Shown: positions 23,996-34,560 of the stretch, in pieces
Position numbering within the stretch: the first letter of the stretch is position 1
How the letters are laid out: every line of letters starts with the position of its first letter
NCBI GenBank assembly: GCA_945898215.1
Contig: CAMDHY010000014.1
Span: 1-55,197 of the forward strand
DNA from: Pseudoxanthobacter soli DSM 19599
GTDB lineage: Bacteria; Pseudomonadota; Alphaproteobacteria; Rhizobiales; Segnochrobactraceae
Reading direction: 5' to 3'
DNA length: 55,197 nucleotides
The notes under the pieces: generated by a model
Told to the model about the DNA's origin: nothing
Databases searched by the model: none
Seen by the model: only the letters and a program-made list of their open reading frames with translations
Position numbers and translations under genes: made by a program

Positions 23996-25731
23996 CGCCG
24001 CCTCCTCTTGCCCCCGCCCTGCCGCTCGACCACCGCCTCGCTCGCCACCGCGTCCGTGGTGGCGACGACGCGGCAGACCGGCTTCTTGCCCCAGCGCTCC
24101 GCCACCGCCGAGCGGGCGGCCCGCCGCAGCGCCTCCGCTACCAGCGCCGCATCGCGGCGCCGCGGCCGCGGGATCGAGACGAGCGCCCCCTCGACCGCCT
24201 TCACGACGATGTCCTCGAACGGCTCGCCGTCGGCATCGTGCTCGGGAATGCCGAGGAGCACCACCTCCGGACCGTGCACGACGTCGCCGGCGCCGTCGAG
24301 GCCGACCGAGACGACGATGGCGCCGGCGAACGAGATGCGCCGCCGGTCGGCCATGCCCGATTCCTCGGGGTCGAGCAGCAGCCGGCCGTCGCGGTAGAGG
24401 TGGCCGAACGGCGCCTCGCCGACCACCGCCGCCGGCCCCGGCGCCAGGCGCACGATCTTGCCGTCGGTCAGCGACACCACCTCCGGCACGCCGAGCGAGC
24501 GGGCGAACTTGGCGTGCTCGGCCAGATGCAGCGGTTCGCCGTGGACGGGGATCGACACTTCCGGCTTCAGGAGCCCGTAGAGCTCGGCGAGTTCGTCGCG
24601 GCGCGGATGGCCGGAGACGTGGACGAGCGCGTCGCGGTCGGTCAGCACATCGACGCCGCGGGTCGCCAGCGCATTGACGATGGCGCCAACGGCCTTCTCA
24701 TTTCCAGGGATAGTGCGTGAGGAGAAGATCACGAGGTCGCCCGGCGACAGCGCCACCCGGCGGTGGTCGTCGGAGGCGATACGGGCGAGGGCGGCGCGCG
24801 GTTCACCCTGGCTGCCGGTCAGCAGCGCCACCACCTTCTCGCGCGGCAGGTAGCCGTAGGCCTCCTCGTCGAGCGGCGGCTTCAGGCCGTCGAGGTAGCC
24901 GAGCTCGCCGGCGACATCGAGGACGCGCAGCATCGAGCGGCCCATCACCACGACCTCACGGTCGGCGGCCGCCGCCGCCAGCATCACCGCCCGGAGGCGC
25001 GCGACGTTGGACGCGAAGGTCGTCACCGCCACCCGCGCCGGGGCGGCGCGGATGAAGTCGACGAGCGAGCGCGCCACGTCCTGTTCGGACGGCGAGCGGC
25101 CGGCGCGGATGGCGTTGGTCGAATCGCAGACGAAAGCGCGCACGCCCTCGGCGCCGATCTCGGCGAAGCGGGCGAGGTCGATCGCCAGGCCGATGCCCGG
25201 CGTCGGATCGATCTTCCAGTCGCCGGAATGGACGACGGTGCCGAGCGCGGTGCGGATGACGAGGGCGTTCGGCTCCGGGATCGAGTGCGACACCGGCACG
25301 AGTTCGAGGTCGAAGGGGCCGAGCGTCCAGCGGGCGCCCTGCTGCATCACCGTGATCGGCACCTTCTCGAGGCCGAACTCCTCGCCGGCCTTCGCCTCCA
25401 GCAGCCCGGCGGTGAACGGCGTCGCGAACACCGGCGCGCGCAGCCGCGGCCACAGCTCCAGCACGGCGCCGATGTGGTCCTCATGGGCGTGCGTCAGCAC
25501 GATGCCGACGAGGTCGTCGCGCGCCGCCTCGATGAAGGCGGGGTCCGGCAGGATGACGTCGACGCCCGGCGTCGTCTCGTTGCCGAAGGTGACCCCGCAG
25601 TCGACCATCAGCCACTTGCGGTGGCGGGCCGGGCCGAAGCCGTAGAGGCCCATGTTCATGCCGATCTCACCCACCCCGCCGAGGGGCAGGAAGACGAGTT
25701 CGCCGGCAGAGCGCTCGGGTGTGCGTGTCAT
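23992..25731 (-). CDS. rnj: Ribonuclease J
   Basis: A 579-residue metallo-beta-lactamase/beta-CASP ribonuclease with exo- and endonuclease activity in RNA turnover and rRNA processing. Motif 2 is LTHAHEDHIGA (HxHxDH), VPVSHSIPEPNAL carries a later His, then CDSTNAIR, the beta-CASP motif VHVSGHPRRDELAELYGLLKP, and IPVHGE. The C-terminal ~120 residues form the dimerisation domain, ending in a basic tail (GGGKRRRR). Start ATG 25731 overlaps the birA stop (ATGA). Confidence 0.95.
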   Translation of the reverse strand: MTRTPERSAGELVFLPLGGVGEIGMNMGLYGFGPARHRKWLMVDCGVTFGNETTPGVDVILPDPAFIEAARDDLVGIVLTHAHEDHIGAVLELWPRLRAPVFATPFTAGLLEAKAGEEFGLEKVPITVMQQGARWTLGPFDLELVPVSHSIPEPNALVIRTALGTVVHSGDWKIDPTPGIGLAIDLARFAEIGAEGVRAFVCDSTNAIRAGRSPSEQDVARSLVDFIRAAPARVAVTTFASNVARLRAVMLAAAAADREVVVMGRSMLRVLDVAGELGYLDGLKPPLDEEAYGYLPREKVVALLTGSQGEPRAALARIASDDHRRVALSPGDLVIFSSRTIPGNEKAVGAIVNALATRGVDVLTDRDALVHVSGHPRRDELAELYGLLKPEVSIPVHGEPLHLAEHAKFARSLGVPEVVSLTDGKIVRLAPGPAAVVGEAPFGHLYRDGRLLLDPEESGMADRRRISFAGAIVVSVGLDGAGDVVHGPEVVLLGIPEHDADGEPFEDIVVKAVEGALVSIPRPRRRDAALVAEALRRAARSAVAERWGKKPVCRVVATTDAVASEAVVERQGGGKRRRR

Positions 25732-26549
25732 GTCCTGGCCGTCCCCGCCGCTCCGAAGTGAACCTCGCCGGCGGTGATGGTGCGGCGCGCTCCGCTCTCG
25801 GTGCGCACGACCAGCCGGCCCGTCTCGTCGATCGTCTCGAACACGCCGCGCGTCACCTCGCCGTCGATCCGTACCGCCACCACGCCGCCGAGGCCGGAGG
25901 CCCGCGCGAGCCAGCGGGCCCGAACAGTCGGGAAGCCCCGGCCGTCGTCCCACGCCGCCGCCGCGTCGCACCAGCACTCCGACAACGCCGCAAACACTGC
26001 TTCCGCATCCACCGCAGCGCCGAGCCCGGCGAGCGAGGCCGCCGGATAGGGCAGATCGGTCGGCGCATGGCGCACGTTGACGCCGATGCCGACCACGACG
26101 GCCATGCGCCCGTCCGGCGCCCTCTCGGCCTCGAGCAGGATACCGGCCAGCTTGGCGCCGTCGAGGAGAACGTCGTTTGGCCACTTCAGCGCGATGCGGT
26201 CACCGCTGCCGGTCGCCCCGTCGAGGGCGATCGAGGCCACCACCTCCGGCGCCGCGCGCCGGAGCGCCGCGTCGAGCGCGATGCCGGCGACGAAGCCGAG
26301 GGTGGCGACGGCCGGCGCATCGGCGGTCGTGAGCGTCAAAAGGCTGGCGGCGAGGTTGCCGCGCTCGGTCGACCAGGCGTTGCCGCGGCGGCCGCGGCCG
26401 GCGGTCTGGCGGTCGGAGACGACCCATAGCCGGCCGCCGTCACCGGCGCGCGCGCGGGCCAGCGCCTCCGCGTTGGTCGAGCCGATCTCGTCGAAGGCGG
26501 CGAGGCGGTAGCCTGCCGAGCGGGCGTCCGGTCCGAGGGTGAAGGCCAT
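25728..26549 (-). CDS. birA: Biotin-[acetyl-CoA carboxylase] ligase
   Basis: A 273-residue biotin protein ligase that attaches biotin to AccB. EIGSTNAEAL opens the catalytic domain; SDRQTAGRGRRGNAW is the GRGRRG ATP/biotin loop; ALKWPNDVLLDGAKLAGIL carries the catalytic Lys region; a small C-terminal SH3-like domain follows (WLARASGLGGVVAVRIDG). There is no N-terminal helix-turn-helix, so it is not a repressor. It follows nuoN after 3 bases. Confidence 0.94.
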   Translation of the reverse strand: MAFTLGPDARSAGYRLAAFDEIGSTNAEALARARAGDGGRLWVVSDRQTAGRGRRGNAWSTERGNLAASLLTLTTADAPAVATLGFVAGIALDAALRRAAPEVVASIALDGATGSGDRIALKWPNDVLLDGAKLAGILLEAERAPDGRMAVVVGIGVNVRHAPTDLPYPAASLAGLGAAVDAEAVFAALSECWCDAAAAWDDGRGFPTVRARWLARASGLGGVVAVRIDGEVTRGVFETIDETGRLVVRTESGARRTITAGEVHFGAAGTART

Positions 26550-26552
26550 CCG

Positions 26553-27992
26553 CTAGAAGAGGCTCTTCGCAGCGACACCGGCCGCCTCGACGAGGGGGGC
26601 CGCGAAGACGACGAACAGGAGCACGACCGCCCCGCTCGCGCCGAGCACGATGCGCAGCTCGTTCGGCATCCGCTCGAATCCGGCGGCCGGGTCGTCGAAG
26701 TACATGATCTTGACGATGCGCAGGTAGTAGTAGGCGCCGACCACCGAGGCGACGACGCCGATCACCGCCAGCGTGTAGAGCCCCGCCTCGATCGCCGCCA
26801 GGAAGACGTAGAACTTGGCGAAGAAGCCGGCGAGCGGCGGGATGCCGGCGAGCGAGAACAGGATCATGGCGAACAGGAACGCCATCACCGGATGGGTGCG
26901 CGACAGCCCGGCGAGTTCGCCAATCTCCTCCACCATGCCGTCCTTGCGGCGCATCGTCAGGATGCAGGCGAAGGCGCCGACGGTCATCGCGAGATAGAGC
27001 GTCATGTAGATGATGACGCCCTGCACGCCCGCCTCGGTGCCGGCGGCGAGCCCGACCAGCGCGTAGCCCATGTGGCCGATCGAGGAATAGGCCATCAGGC
27101 GCTTGATGTTCTGCTGGCCGATCGCCGCGAACGAGCCCAGCACCATCGAGGCGATGGCGATGAAGACGATGATCTGCTGCCAGTCGTGCTCCACCGGCCC
27201 GAAGGCGTCGATGACGATGCGCACGATCATCGCCATCGCCGCCACCTTCGGCGCAGCGGCGAAGAAGGCCGTCACCGGCGTCGGCGCGCCCTCGTAGACG
27301 TCGGGCGTCCACATGTGGAAGGGCACCGCCGAGATCTTGAAGGCGAGGCCGGCGAGCACGAACACGAGGCCGAAGACGAGCCCCATCGAGGCCTCGCCGC
27401 CGGCGAGCGTGGCGGCGATGTCGACGAACACCGTCTTGCCGGTGAAGCCGTAGACCAGCGACATGCCGTAGAGAAGCATCCCCGACGACAGTGCGCCGAG
27501 GACGAAGTACTTCAGGCCCGCTTCGGTCGAGCGCTCGGAATCACGGTTGATCGCCGCCACCACGTAGAGCGACAGGCTCATCAGTTCGAGGCCGAGATAG
27601 AGCGCGATGAGGTCGCCGGCCGAGATGATCATCATCATGCCAAGCGTCGCGATGACGATCAGGATCGGGTACTCGAAGCGCTCGAACCGGGCGGCGCGCG
27701 CGAACGCCACCGACATCGCGATCGCCAGCGCCGAGCCGATCAGCGACAGGATCTTCATGAAGCGGGCGAACTCGTCCATGACGAAGGCGCCGTGGAAGGT
27801 CGTGCCGTAGGTCGGGTCGAAGATCAGCACGATCGCCGCGACGACGATCACCGCCGCCGCCATGCCGGTGACGACGGGCGTCGACCGCTCGCCGCCGAAC
27901 ACGCCGACCATCAGGAGCACCAGCGCGCCGACGGCGAGCAGCAGTTCCGGCAGCACCGGCATCAGGTCGGGGAGCGTCGCCATTTCCTGCAT
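26553..27992 (-). CDS. nuoN: NADH-quinone oxidoreductase subunit N
   Basis: A 479-residue antiporter-like membrane subunit with about 14 helices. [25 protein letters not shown], with the proton-path lysine and the conserved TPDVYEG loop, and [19 protein letters not shown] identify NuoN. Start is [10 protein letters not shown] at 27992; the ATG three codons in (27983) is equally likely since AGGA precedes both closely. Last nuo gene of the operon. Confidence 0.96.
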   Translation of the reverse strand: MQEMATLPDLMPVLPELLLAVGALVLLMVGVFGGERSTPVVTGMAAAVIVVAAIVLIFDPTYGTTFHGAFVMDEFARFMKILSLIGSALAIAMSVAFARAARFERFEYPILIVIATLGMMMIISAGDLIALYLGLELMSLSLYVVAAINRDSERSTEAGLKYFVLGALSSGMLLYGMSLVYGFTGKTVFVDIAATLAGGEASMGLVFGLVFVLAGLAFKISAVPFHMWTPDVYEGAPTPVTAFFAAAPKVAAMAMIVRIVIDAFGPVEHDWQQIIVFIAIASMVLGSFAAIGQQNIKRLMAYSSIGHMGYALVGLAAGTEAGVQGVIIYMTLYLAMTVGAFACILTMRRKDGMVEEIGELAGLSRTHPVMAFLFAMILFSLAGIPPLAGFFAKFYVFLAAIEAGLYTLAVIGVVASVVGAYYYLRIVKIMYFDDPAAGFERMPNELRIVLGASGAVVLLFVVFAAPLVEAAGVAAKSLF

Positions 27993-28059
27993 GACCCTCG
28001 TCGCGTCTTCCGTCTCGTGCTCGTCTTCGTCCGGCCGCGGCCGGTTCGGGCGGATGGTC

Positions 28060-29643
28060 TCAGCGCACCGCCGCCGGCTCGCCGGCGTTCGCCAGTTTTG
28101 CCGGAGCTCTGGCCTCAGCCAGTACCGCCGGCGTCGTCGCCCTCAGCTTCGCCTGCTCGTTCGCCTCGACCGCCCGTTCGACCTTGGCGACGAGGTCGGT
28201 GACCGAGGCGGCGGTGACGTCCATCACCGGCTTCGGCCAGATACCGAACAGGATCGTCAGCACCGCGAGCGGCACCAGCAGCGTCTTTTCACGCAAGGAC
28301 AGGTCGAGCATGCCCTTGAGGCTCGGCTTGTCGAGCACGCCGAACACCACCTTGCGGTAGAGCCACAGCGCGTAGGCCGCCGACAGGATGACGCCGGTGG
28401 TGGCGAAGAAGGCCACCCAGGTGTTCACCTCGAAGGCGGCGAGCAGCGTCAGGAACTCGCCGATGAAGCCGCTCGTCCCCGGCAGGCCGACGTTCGCCAT
28501 CGTGAAGATCAGGAAGGCGACGGCGTAGAACGGCATGCGGTTGACGAGACCACCGTAGGCGGCGATCTCGCGGGTGTGCATGCGGTCATAGACGACGCCG
28601 ACGCAGAGGAACAGCGCTCCCGAGACGATGCCGTGCGAGAGCATCTGGAACAGGCCGCCCTGGATGCCCTGCTCGGTCGCGGTGAAGATGCCCATCGTCA
28701 CGTAGCCCATGTGGGCGACGGAGGAATAGGCGATGAGCTTCTTCATGTCCTCCTGCATCAGGGCGACGAGCGACGTGTAGACGATCGCCACCACCGAGAG
28801 GGTGTAGACCAGCGGCGCGAAGTCGGCGCTCGCCACCGGGAACATCGGCAGCGAGAAGCGCAGGAAGCCGTAGCCGCCCATCTTCAGGAGGATGCCGGCG
28901 AGGATGACCGATCCCGCCGTCGGCGCCTCGACGTGGGCATCCGGCAGCCAGGTGTGCACCGGCCACATCGGCATCTTCACCGCGAAGGAGGCGAAGAAGG
29001 CCAGCCACAGCCACGGCTGCATCTCGACCGGGAAATCGTAGGCGAGCAGCGCGACGATGTCGGTGGTCCCGGCCTGCCAGTACATCGCCATCAGGGCGAG
29101 CAGCATCAGCACCGAGCCGAGCAGCGTGTACAGGAAGAACTTGAAGCTAGCATAGACGCGCCGCGGCCCGCCCCACACGCCGATGATGATGAACATCGGG
29201 ATGAGGCCGCCCTCGAAGAACACGTAGAATAGCACGAGGTCGAGGGCGCTGAAGACGCCGATCATCAGCGTCTCGAGCACGAGGAAGGCGACCATGTACT
29301 CCTTCACCCGCGTGTGCACCGAGTGCCAGCTGGCGAGGATGCAGAACGGCATGAGGAAGGTCGTGAGGATGACGAACAGCATTGAGATGCCGTCGACGCC
29401 CATCTTGTAGGTAATCTTGCCGCCGAGCCAGCCGGCTTCCTCGACGAACTGGAAGCCGGGGTTCGAGAAGTCGAAGCCTAGCCACAGCGTCAGCGAGAAC
29501 AGGAAGGTGACGATCGTGGTGACGAGGGCGACGCGGCGGATGTTGTTGAGCGCCGTCTCCTCCTCACTGCGCACCATCAGGATGAAGAAGACCCCGACGA
29601 GCGGCAGGAACGTGACGATCGAGAGGACCGGCAGGTCGCCCAT
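28060..29643 (-). CDS. nuoM: NADH-quinone oxidoreductase subunit M
   Basis: A 527-residue antiporter-like membrane subunit with about 14 helices. [18 protein letters not shown] holds the conserved helix-5 glutamate, [26 protein letters not shown] the helix-7/8 lysine loop, and [17 protein letters not shown] the helix-10 region. The ~40-residue Ala/Glu-rich C-terminal tail after helix 14 is longer than in E. coli NuoM. The start overlaps the nuoL stop by one base. Confidence 0.96.
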   Translation of the reverse strand: MGDLPVLSIVTFLPLVGVFFILMVRSEEETALNNIRRVALVTTIVTFLFSLTLWLGFDFSNPGFQFVEEAGWLGGKITYKMGVDGISMLFVILTTFLMPFCILASWHSVHTRVKEYMVAFLVLETLMIGVFSALDLVLFYVFFEGGLIPMFIIIGVWGGPRRVYASFKFFLYTLLGSVLMLLALMAMYWQAGTTDIVALLAYDFPVEMQPWLWLAFFASFAVKMPMWPVHTWLPDAHVEAPTAGSVILAGILLKMGGYGFLRFSLPMFPVASADFAPLVYTLSVVAIVYTSLVALMQEDMKKLIAYSSVAHMGYVTMGIFTATEQGIQGGLFQMLSHGIVSGALFLCVGVVYDRMHTREIAAYGGLVNRMPFYAVAFLIFTMANVGLPGTSGFIGEFLTLLAAFEVNTWVAFFATTGVILSAAYALWLYRKVVFGVLDKPSLKGMLDLSLREKTLLVPLAVLTILFGIWPKPVMDVTAASVTDLVAKVERAVEANEQAKLRATTPAVLAEARAPAKLANAGEPAAVR

Positions 29644-31787
29644 CAGTGAACTCCCCCGCCGGCGAACATCGCCCAGGTGATGAGCGCCGCGACGCCGATC
29701 AGCATCACGAACGCATAGTGGTAGAGGTAGCCGGTCTGCAGCTTCACGACCCGGTTGGTGACGTCGATGACGCGCGCCGAGACGCCGTCCGGCCCGAAGC
29801 CGTCGATCAGCCAGCCATCACCCTTCTTCCACAGGAAGCGGCCGATCCACTTCGCCGGGCGGACGAAGATGAGGTCGTAGAGCTCGTCGAAATACCACTT
29901 GTGGTAGATAAAATTGTAGATGAGCCAATGCTCCTCGGCGAGCTTCTTCGGCACGTCCGGCCTCAGCATGTAGCAGTAGAAGGCCAGCAGCGCGCCGATC
30001 GCCATCGCCACCGTCGCCGCCCACGGCACCCAGCCCGGGGACTCGTGCATCTCGTGGAGGATGTGGTTCTCCTCGCCGAGATAGAGCGCGCCCTTCCAGA
30101 AGGCCTCGTAGCCCTCGCCCATGAACGGCGTGTGGAAGATCATACCGGCGAACAGGGCGCCACACGCCAACACAAGCAGCGGCACCACCATCACCCAAGG
30201 GCTCTCGTGGACGTGCTTCATCACCTCGGCCGGCGCGCGCGGCTTGCCGAAGAACGTCATGAAGATCTGCCGCCAAGTGTAGAAGGCGGTGAGCAGCGCC
30301 GCGATCGTCGTCAGCCAGAAGGCGTAGCCGGCGAAGGCGTTGTGGCCAGCATAGGTCGCCTCGATGATGGCGTCCTTGGAATAGTAGCCGGCGGTGAACG
30401 GGAAGCCGGTCAGCGCCAGGCCGCCGATCAGCATCGTCCAGAACGTCCACGGAATGTGCTTCCTGAGGCCGCCCATCTTGCGCATGTCCTGCTCGCCGTC
30501 GACCGAGTGGATCACCGAGCCGGCAGCGAGGAACAGCAGCGCCTTGAAGAAGGCGTGCGTGAACAGGTGAAAGATGGCGATCGAGTAGGCGCCGACGCCC
30601 AGCGCCGCGAACATGTAGCCGAGCTGCGAGCAGGTCGAGTAGGCGATGACCCGCTTGATGTCGAACTGCGTGCAGCCGATCGTCGCCGCGAAGAAGGCCG
30701 TCGTCGCGCCGATGAAGGTGACGAAGGCGAGCGCCGCCGGGGCCTGCTCGAACAGGGGCGACAGCCGCGCCACCATGAAGACGCCGGCCGTCACCATGGT
30801 GGCGGCGTGGATGAGGGCGGAGACCGGCGTCGGGCCCTCCATCGCGTCCGGGAGCCAGGTGTGCAGCAGGAACTGCGCCGACTTGCCCATCGCGCCCATG
30901 AACAGGAGCAGGCAGATCACAGTGACGGCATTCACCTCCTGGCCGAGGAAATCCATCGACTGCTCGCCGAGGCTCGGTGCGGCGGCGAAGATGACGTCGA
31001 ACGACACCGAGCCGGTGACGACGAACAGGCCGAAGATGCCGAGCGCGAAGCCGAAGTCGCCGACGCGGTTGACGACGAAGGCCTTGATCGCCGCGGCGTT
31101 CGCCGAGGGCTTCTGGAACCAGAAGCCGATCAGGAGGTAGCTCGCGAGGCCGACGCCCTCCCAGCCGAAGAACATCTGCACGAGGTTGTCGGAGGTCACC
31201 AGCATCAGCATGGCGAAGGTGAACAGCGACAGGTAGGCGAAGAACCGCGGCCGGTGCGGATCGTGGGCCATGTAGCCCATCGAGTAGACGTGGACGAGGG
31301 CCGACACCGTGTTGACGACGATCAGCATCACCACGGTGAGCGTGTCGATGCGCAGGCTCCACTCGACGGAGAGCGCGCCGGAGGTGAACCAGTTGGCGAT
31401 GTCGATCGTCTGCTTGCCGGCGTCGCCGAAGCCGACGGTGATGAAGGCGACCCACGACAGGATGGCGGCCAGCACCAGCAGGCTGGTGGTGACGAGTTCG
31501 GCCGCACGGGAACCGGGCGCCGCCTCGTGGTGGTCGTCGTGGCCGTGGCCGCCGTGGTCGTCGTGGCCGTGCGGCGCCGCATGGCCGGCGAAGGCGTGAG
31601 CGACGCCGTGGCCGGCGGAGGCGTGGCCGTGGGCGGTCGGCGCATGGGCGGCGTGCGGGTCGTGGCCGGCGTCGCCGATGCCGTGTCCGTCCGGCGGCGC
31701 CGGGATGTGCGCCTTCGAGCCGACGAGCGTGATGAGCGCCGCGATCAGGAAGCCGACGAGGGGCAGGAAGACGATGAGATGATACAC
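29643..31787 (-). CDS. nuoL: NADH-quinone oxidoreductase subunit L, with a His-rich loop
   Basis: A 714-residue membrane subunit carrying the long lateral helix of complex [20 protein letters not shown] holds the helix-5 glutamate, [30 protein letters not shown] the helix-7/8 loop, and [18 protein letters not shown] the helix-10 region. Between helices 1 and 2, residues 27-88 are a loop with 17 histidines ([17 protein letters not shown] part), absent from E. coli NuoL and explaining much of the extra length. The start is a GTG four bases after the nuoK stop. Confidence 0.96.
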   Translation of the reverse strand: MYHLIVFLPLVGFLIAALITLVGSKAHIPAPPDGHGIGDAGHDPHAAHAPTAHGHASAGHGVAHAFAGHAAPHGHDDHGGHGHDDHHEAAPGSRAAELVTTSLLVLAAILSWVAFITVGFGDAGKQTIDIANWFTSGALSVEWSLRIDTLTVVMLIVVNTVSALVHVYSMGYMAHDPHRPRFFAYLSLFTFAMLMLVTSDNLVQMFFGWEGVGLASYLLIGFWFQKPSANAAAIKAFVVNRVGDFGFALGIFGLFVVTGSVSFDVIFAAAPSLGEQSMDFLGQEVNAVTVICLLLFMGAMGKSAQFLLHTWLPDAMEGPTPVSALIHAATMVTAGVFMVARLSPLFEQAPAALAFVTFIGATTAFFAATIGCTQFDIKRVIAYSTCSQLGYMFAALGVGAYSIAIFHLFTHAFFKALLFLAAGSVIHSVDGEQDMRKMGGLRKHIPWTFWTMLIGGLALTGFPFTAGYYSKDAIIEATYAGHNAFAGYAFWLTTIAALLTAFYTWRQIFMTFFGKPRAPAEVMKHVHESPWVMVVPLLVLACGALFAGMIFHTPFMGEGYEAFWKGALYLGEENHILHEMHESPGWVPWAATVAMAIGALLAFYCYMLRPDVPKKLAEEHWLIYNFIYHKWYFDELYDLIFVRPAKWIGRFLWKKGDGWLIDGFGPDGVSARVIDVTNRVVKLQTGYLYHYAFVMLIGVAALITWAMFAGGGVH

Positions 31788-31791
31788 GCCG

Positions 31792-32100
31792 TCAGCCCTT
31801 CATCATGTTGATGTCTTCGACCGCGATCGAGCCGCGGTTGCGGTTGTAGACGACGAGGATCGCGAGCCCGATCGCCGCCTCCGCCGCCGCCACTGTCAGC
31901 ACCAGGAGCGCGAAGATCTGCCCGACGAGGTCGCCGAGGTGGGCCGAGAAGGCGACGAGGTTGAGGTTGACGGCGAGCAGGATGAGCTCGACCGACATCA
32001 GGATGACGATGACGTTCTTGCGGTTCAGGAAGATGCCGAACACGCCGAGCGTGAACAGGATCGCCGCGACCGTCAGATAGTGGGAGAGCCCGACCGCCAT
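31792..32100 (-). CDS. nuoK: NADH-quinone oxidoreductase subunit K
   Basis: A 102-residue membrane subunit with three helices. The two conserved glutamates of the proton path lie in [19 protein letters not shown] (helix 2) and [16 protein letters not shown] (helix 3). It ends [15 protein letters not shown], as in relatives. A 98-base gap separates it from nuoJ. Confidence 0.97.
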   Translation of the reverse strand: MAVGLSHYLTVAAILFTLGVFGIFLNRKNVIVILMSVELILLAVNLNLVAFSAHLGDLVGQIFALLVLTVAAAEAAIGLAILVVYNRNRGSIAVEDINMMKG

Positions 32101-32198
32101 TGTCGTCGTCCGTCCTCGTCGTCGTTGCGCTCGTCGCCGCCCGGGCGGGCGGCGGCGGTTCGTCAGATGCCCTTGCGACGCCCGCGGGGCGCCGTCCT

Positions 32199-32807
32199 TC
32201 AGATACCTTTTCGGGGTGCGACCTTGCGCACCTCGATGGCAGTCGCCTTGGTGCGGGCGTTCTGGGCCGCGATCGACTGCCGCTTGACGCCTTCCTTGTG
32301 GCGCAGCGTCAGCACGATCGCCCCGATCATGGCGACCAGCAGCACGAGGCCCGCCGCCTGGAAGAAGTAGATGTAGCGGGTGTAGAGCAGTAGCCCGAGC
32401 GCCCGCGTGTTGCTGACCTCGCCCATCGGCGGGATCAGCGCCACGCCGCCGCCCTCCGGCGCCGTGACCCAGGTGCCGAACACCATGACGAGCTCGACCA
32501 GAAGCACGAGCCCGATCAGCGCGCCGATCGGCAGGTACTGCAGGAAGCCCTGGCGCAGCTCGACGAAGTCGACGTCGAGCATCATCACCACGAACAGGAA
32601 CAGCACGGCGACCGCGCCGACGTAGACGACGACCAGGATCATCGCCAGGAACTCGGCCCCGAGCAGCAGGAACAGCCCGGCGGCGTTGAAGAAGGCGAGG
32701 ATCAGGAACAGCACGGAGTGCACGGGATTACGCGAGGAAATCACCATGAACGCCGACGCCACCGTGATGGCGGCGAAGAGGTAGAAGAAGAAGGTCTGCA
32801 GGACCAT
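32199..32807 (-). CDS. nuoJ: NADH-quinone oxidoreductase subunit J
   Basis: A 202-residue membrane subunit of five helices. [20 protein letters not shown] and [26 protein letters not shown] (the helix-3 region with the conserved Tyr and pi-bulge) are diagnostic. Start [11 protein letters not shown] at 32807 was chosen since upstream codons translate into a low-complexity Arg/Gly stretch with no family match. Confidence 0.96.
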   Translation of the reverse strand: MVLQTFFFYLFAAITVASAFMVISSRNPVHSVLFLILAFFNAAGLFLLLGAEFLAMILVVVYVGAVAVLFLFVVMMLDVDFVELRQGFLQYLPIGALIGLVLLVELVMVFGTWVTAPEGGGVALIPPMGEVSNTRALGLLLYTRYIYFFQAAGLVLLVAMIGAIVLTLRHKEGVKRQSIAAQNARTKATAIEVRKVAPRKGI

Positions 32808-32930
32808 TCCTGACCCCCGTTCGGCGCCGGTCGATCCGGTCGCTCCGTCGCCGCGCGTTCTAGCCCGCCCGCGCGATCCCCGTCCACCGCCCGCCGGACG
32901 GCGGGCGGACACGCCGCACCCGGTCCCGCC

Positions 32931-33419
32931 TCAGCGGTAGGGCGCGTCCATCTCGATGTTGCGCGCGATCTCGCGCTCCCAGCGCGCGCCGTTCGCGAGC
33001 AGCCGGTCCTTGTCGTAGTAGAGTTCCTCGCGCGTCTCGGTGGCGAACTCGAAGTTCGGCCCCTCGACGATCGCGTCCACCGGGCACGCCTCCTGGCAGA
33101 AGCCGCAGTAGATGCACTTCACCATGTCGATGTCGTAGCGGGTGGTACGGCGCGTGCCGTCGTTGCGGCGCGGGCCGGCCTCGATGGTGATCGCCTGCGC
33201 CGGGCAGATCGCCTCGCAGAGCTTGCAGGCGATGCAGCGCTCCTCGCCGTTCGGATAGCGCCGCAGCGCGTGCTCGCCGCGGAAGCGCGGGCTCACCGGC
33301 CCCTTCTCGAACGGGTAGTTCAGCGTCGACTTCGGCTTGAAGAAGTAGCGCATCGACAGGAAGAACGCCGACACGAACTCCTGCAGGAGCAGCGACTTGG
33401 CGGCCTGGGCGAGCGACAT
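32931..33419 (-). CDS. nuoI: NADH-quinone oxidoreductase subunit I
   Basis: A 162-residue peripheral-arm protein holding two [4Fe-4S] clusters (N6a, N6b). The two ferredoxin motifs are [16 protein letters not shown] and [16 protein letters not shown], all eight cysteines present. The N-terminal amphipathic helices contact the membrane arm. Length equals that of rhizobial homologues. Confidence 0.97.
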   Translation of the reverse strand: MSLAQAAKSLLLQEFVSAFFLSMRYFFKPKSTLNYPFEKGPVSPRFRGEHALRRYPNGEERCIACKLCEAICPAQAITIEAGPRRNDGTRRTTRYDIDMVKCIYCGFCQEACPVDAIVEGPNFEFATETREELYYDKDRLLANGARWEREIARNIEMDAPYR

Positions 33420-33449
33420 CGGTCGAACCTCTCTTGTCGTCTCTGCCGG

Positions 33450-34514
33450 TCAGGACGCCATGCCGGGCGCCCAGCCCGTCAGCATCAGGACGGCGGCGAC
33501 GATGAAGACCATGGCGAGCGAGATCGGCAGGAACACCTTCCAGCCGAGGCGCATCAGCTGGTCGTAGCGGTAACGCGGCACCATCGCCTTCACCATGGCG
33601 AACATGAAGAAGACGAACAGGGCCTTGAGCAGGAACCAGATCACTCCCGGCACCCAGTTGAACGGGGGCAGGTCGATCGGCGAGAGCCAGCCGCCGAGGA
33701 ACAGGATGGTGGTCAGCGCGCACATGGTGGCGATGGCCACATACTCGGCGAGCATGAACATCATGTAGGGGCTGGAGCCGTACTCCACCATGAAGCCCGC
33801 CACCAGCTCCGATTCCGCCTCGACGAGGTCGAAGGGCGGCCGGTTCGTCTCGGCCAGCGCCGAGATGAAGAAGATGATGAACATCGGGAAGAGCGGCAGC
33901 CAGTACCAGTTGAGGATGGTCAGCCACGGCACGCCCAGCGCAGTGGCGAGCCCGTGGGCGTGCTGGGCGTGCACGACCTCCGACAGGTTCAGCGTGCCGG
34001 CGCAGAGCAGCACCGTGACGAGCACGAAGCCGATCGACACCTCGTAGGACACCATCTGCGCCGCCGCGCGCAGCGCCGACATGAACGGGTACTTCGAGTT
34101 GGAGGCCCAGCCTCCCATGATGATGCCGTACACGCTGAGCGACGAGATCGCGAAGATGTAGAGGGTGGCCACGTTGATGTCGGCGATCACCCAGCCCTCG
34201 GCGACCGGGATCACCGCCCAGGCGGCGATCGAGAGCGTCGCCATGACGAGCGGCGCGAGCAGGAAGATGCCCTTGTTGGCGCTCGAGGGGATCACCGGCT
34301 CCTTGAAGATGAACTTCAGGAGGTCGGCGAACGACTGGAACAGGCCGAAGGGGCCGACGACGTTCGGGCCGCGCCGCATCTGCACCGCCGCCCAGATCTT
34401 GCGATCGGCGAGCAGGATGTAGGCGATGATGACGAGCAGCACGACGATCAAAAGCACGCTCTGCGCGAGCATGATGATGAACGGCCAGGCGTAGGTGGTC
34501 CAGAAGTCGCTCAT
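33450..34514 (-). CDS. nuoH: NADH-quinone oxidoreductase subunit H
   Basis: A 354-residue membrane subunit forming the quinone-chamber base, eight helices. [20 protein letters not shown] (loop 1), [26 protein letters not shown] (loop 3 with conserved acidic residues) and the C-terminal [18 protein letters not shown] are family hallmarks. It is followed by nuoI after 30 bases. Confidence 0.97.
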   Translation of the reverse strand: MSDFWTTYAWPFIIMLAQSVLLIVVLLVIIAYILLADRKIWAAVQMRRGPNVVGPFGLFQSFADLLKFIFKEPVIPSSANKGIFLLAPLVMATLSIAAWAVIPVAEGWVIADINVATLYIFAISSLSVYGIIMGGWASNSKYPFMSALRAAAQMVSYEVSIGFVLVTVLLCAGTLNLSEVVHAQHAHGLATALGVPWLTILNWYWLPLFPMFIIFFISALAETNRPPFDLVEAESELVAGFMVEYGSSPYMMFMLAEYVAIATMCALTTILFLGGWLSPIDLPPFNWVPGVIWFLLKALFVFFMFAMVKAMVPRYRYDQLMRLGWKVFLPISLAMVFIVAAVLMLTGWAPGMAS

Positions 34515-34560
34515 CGGGCGCTCTCCGCCGCCGTGCGGGTCGTGTTCTTGAGGCCGCGCG

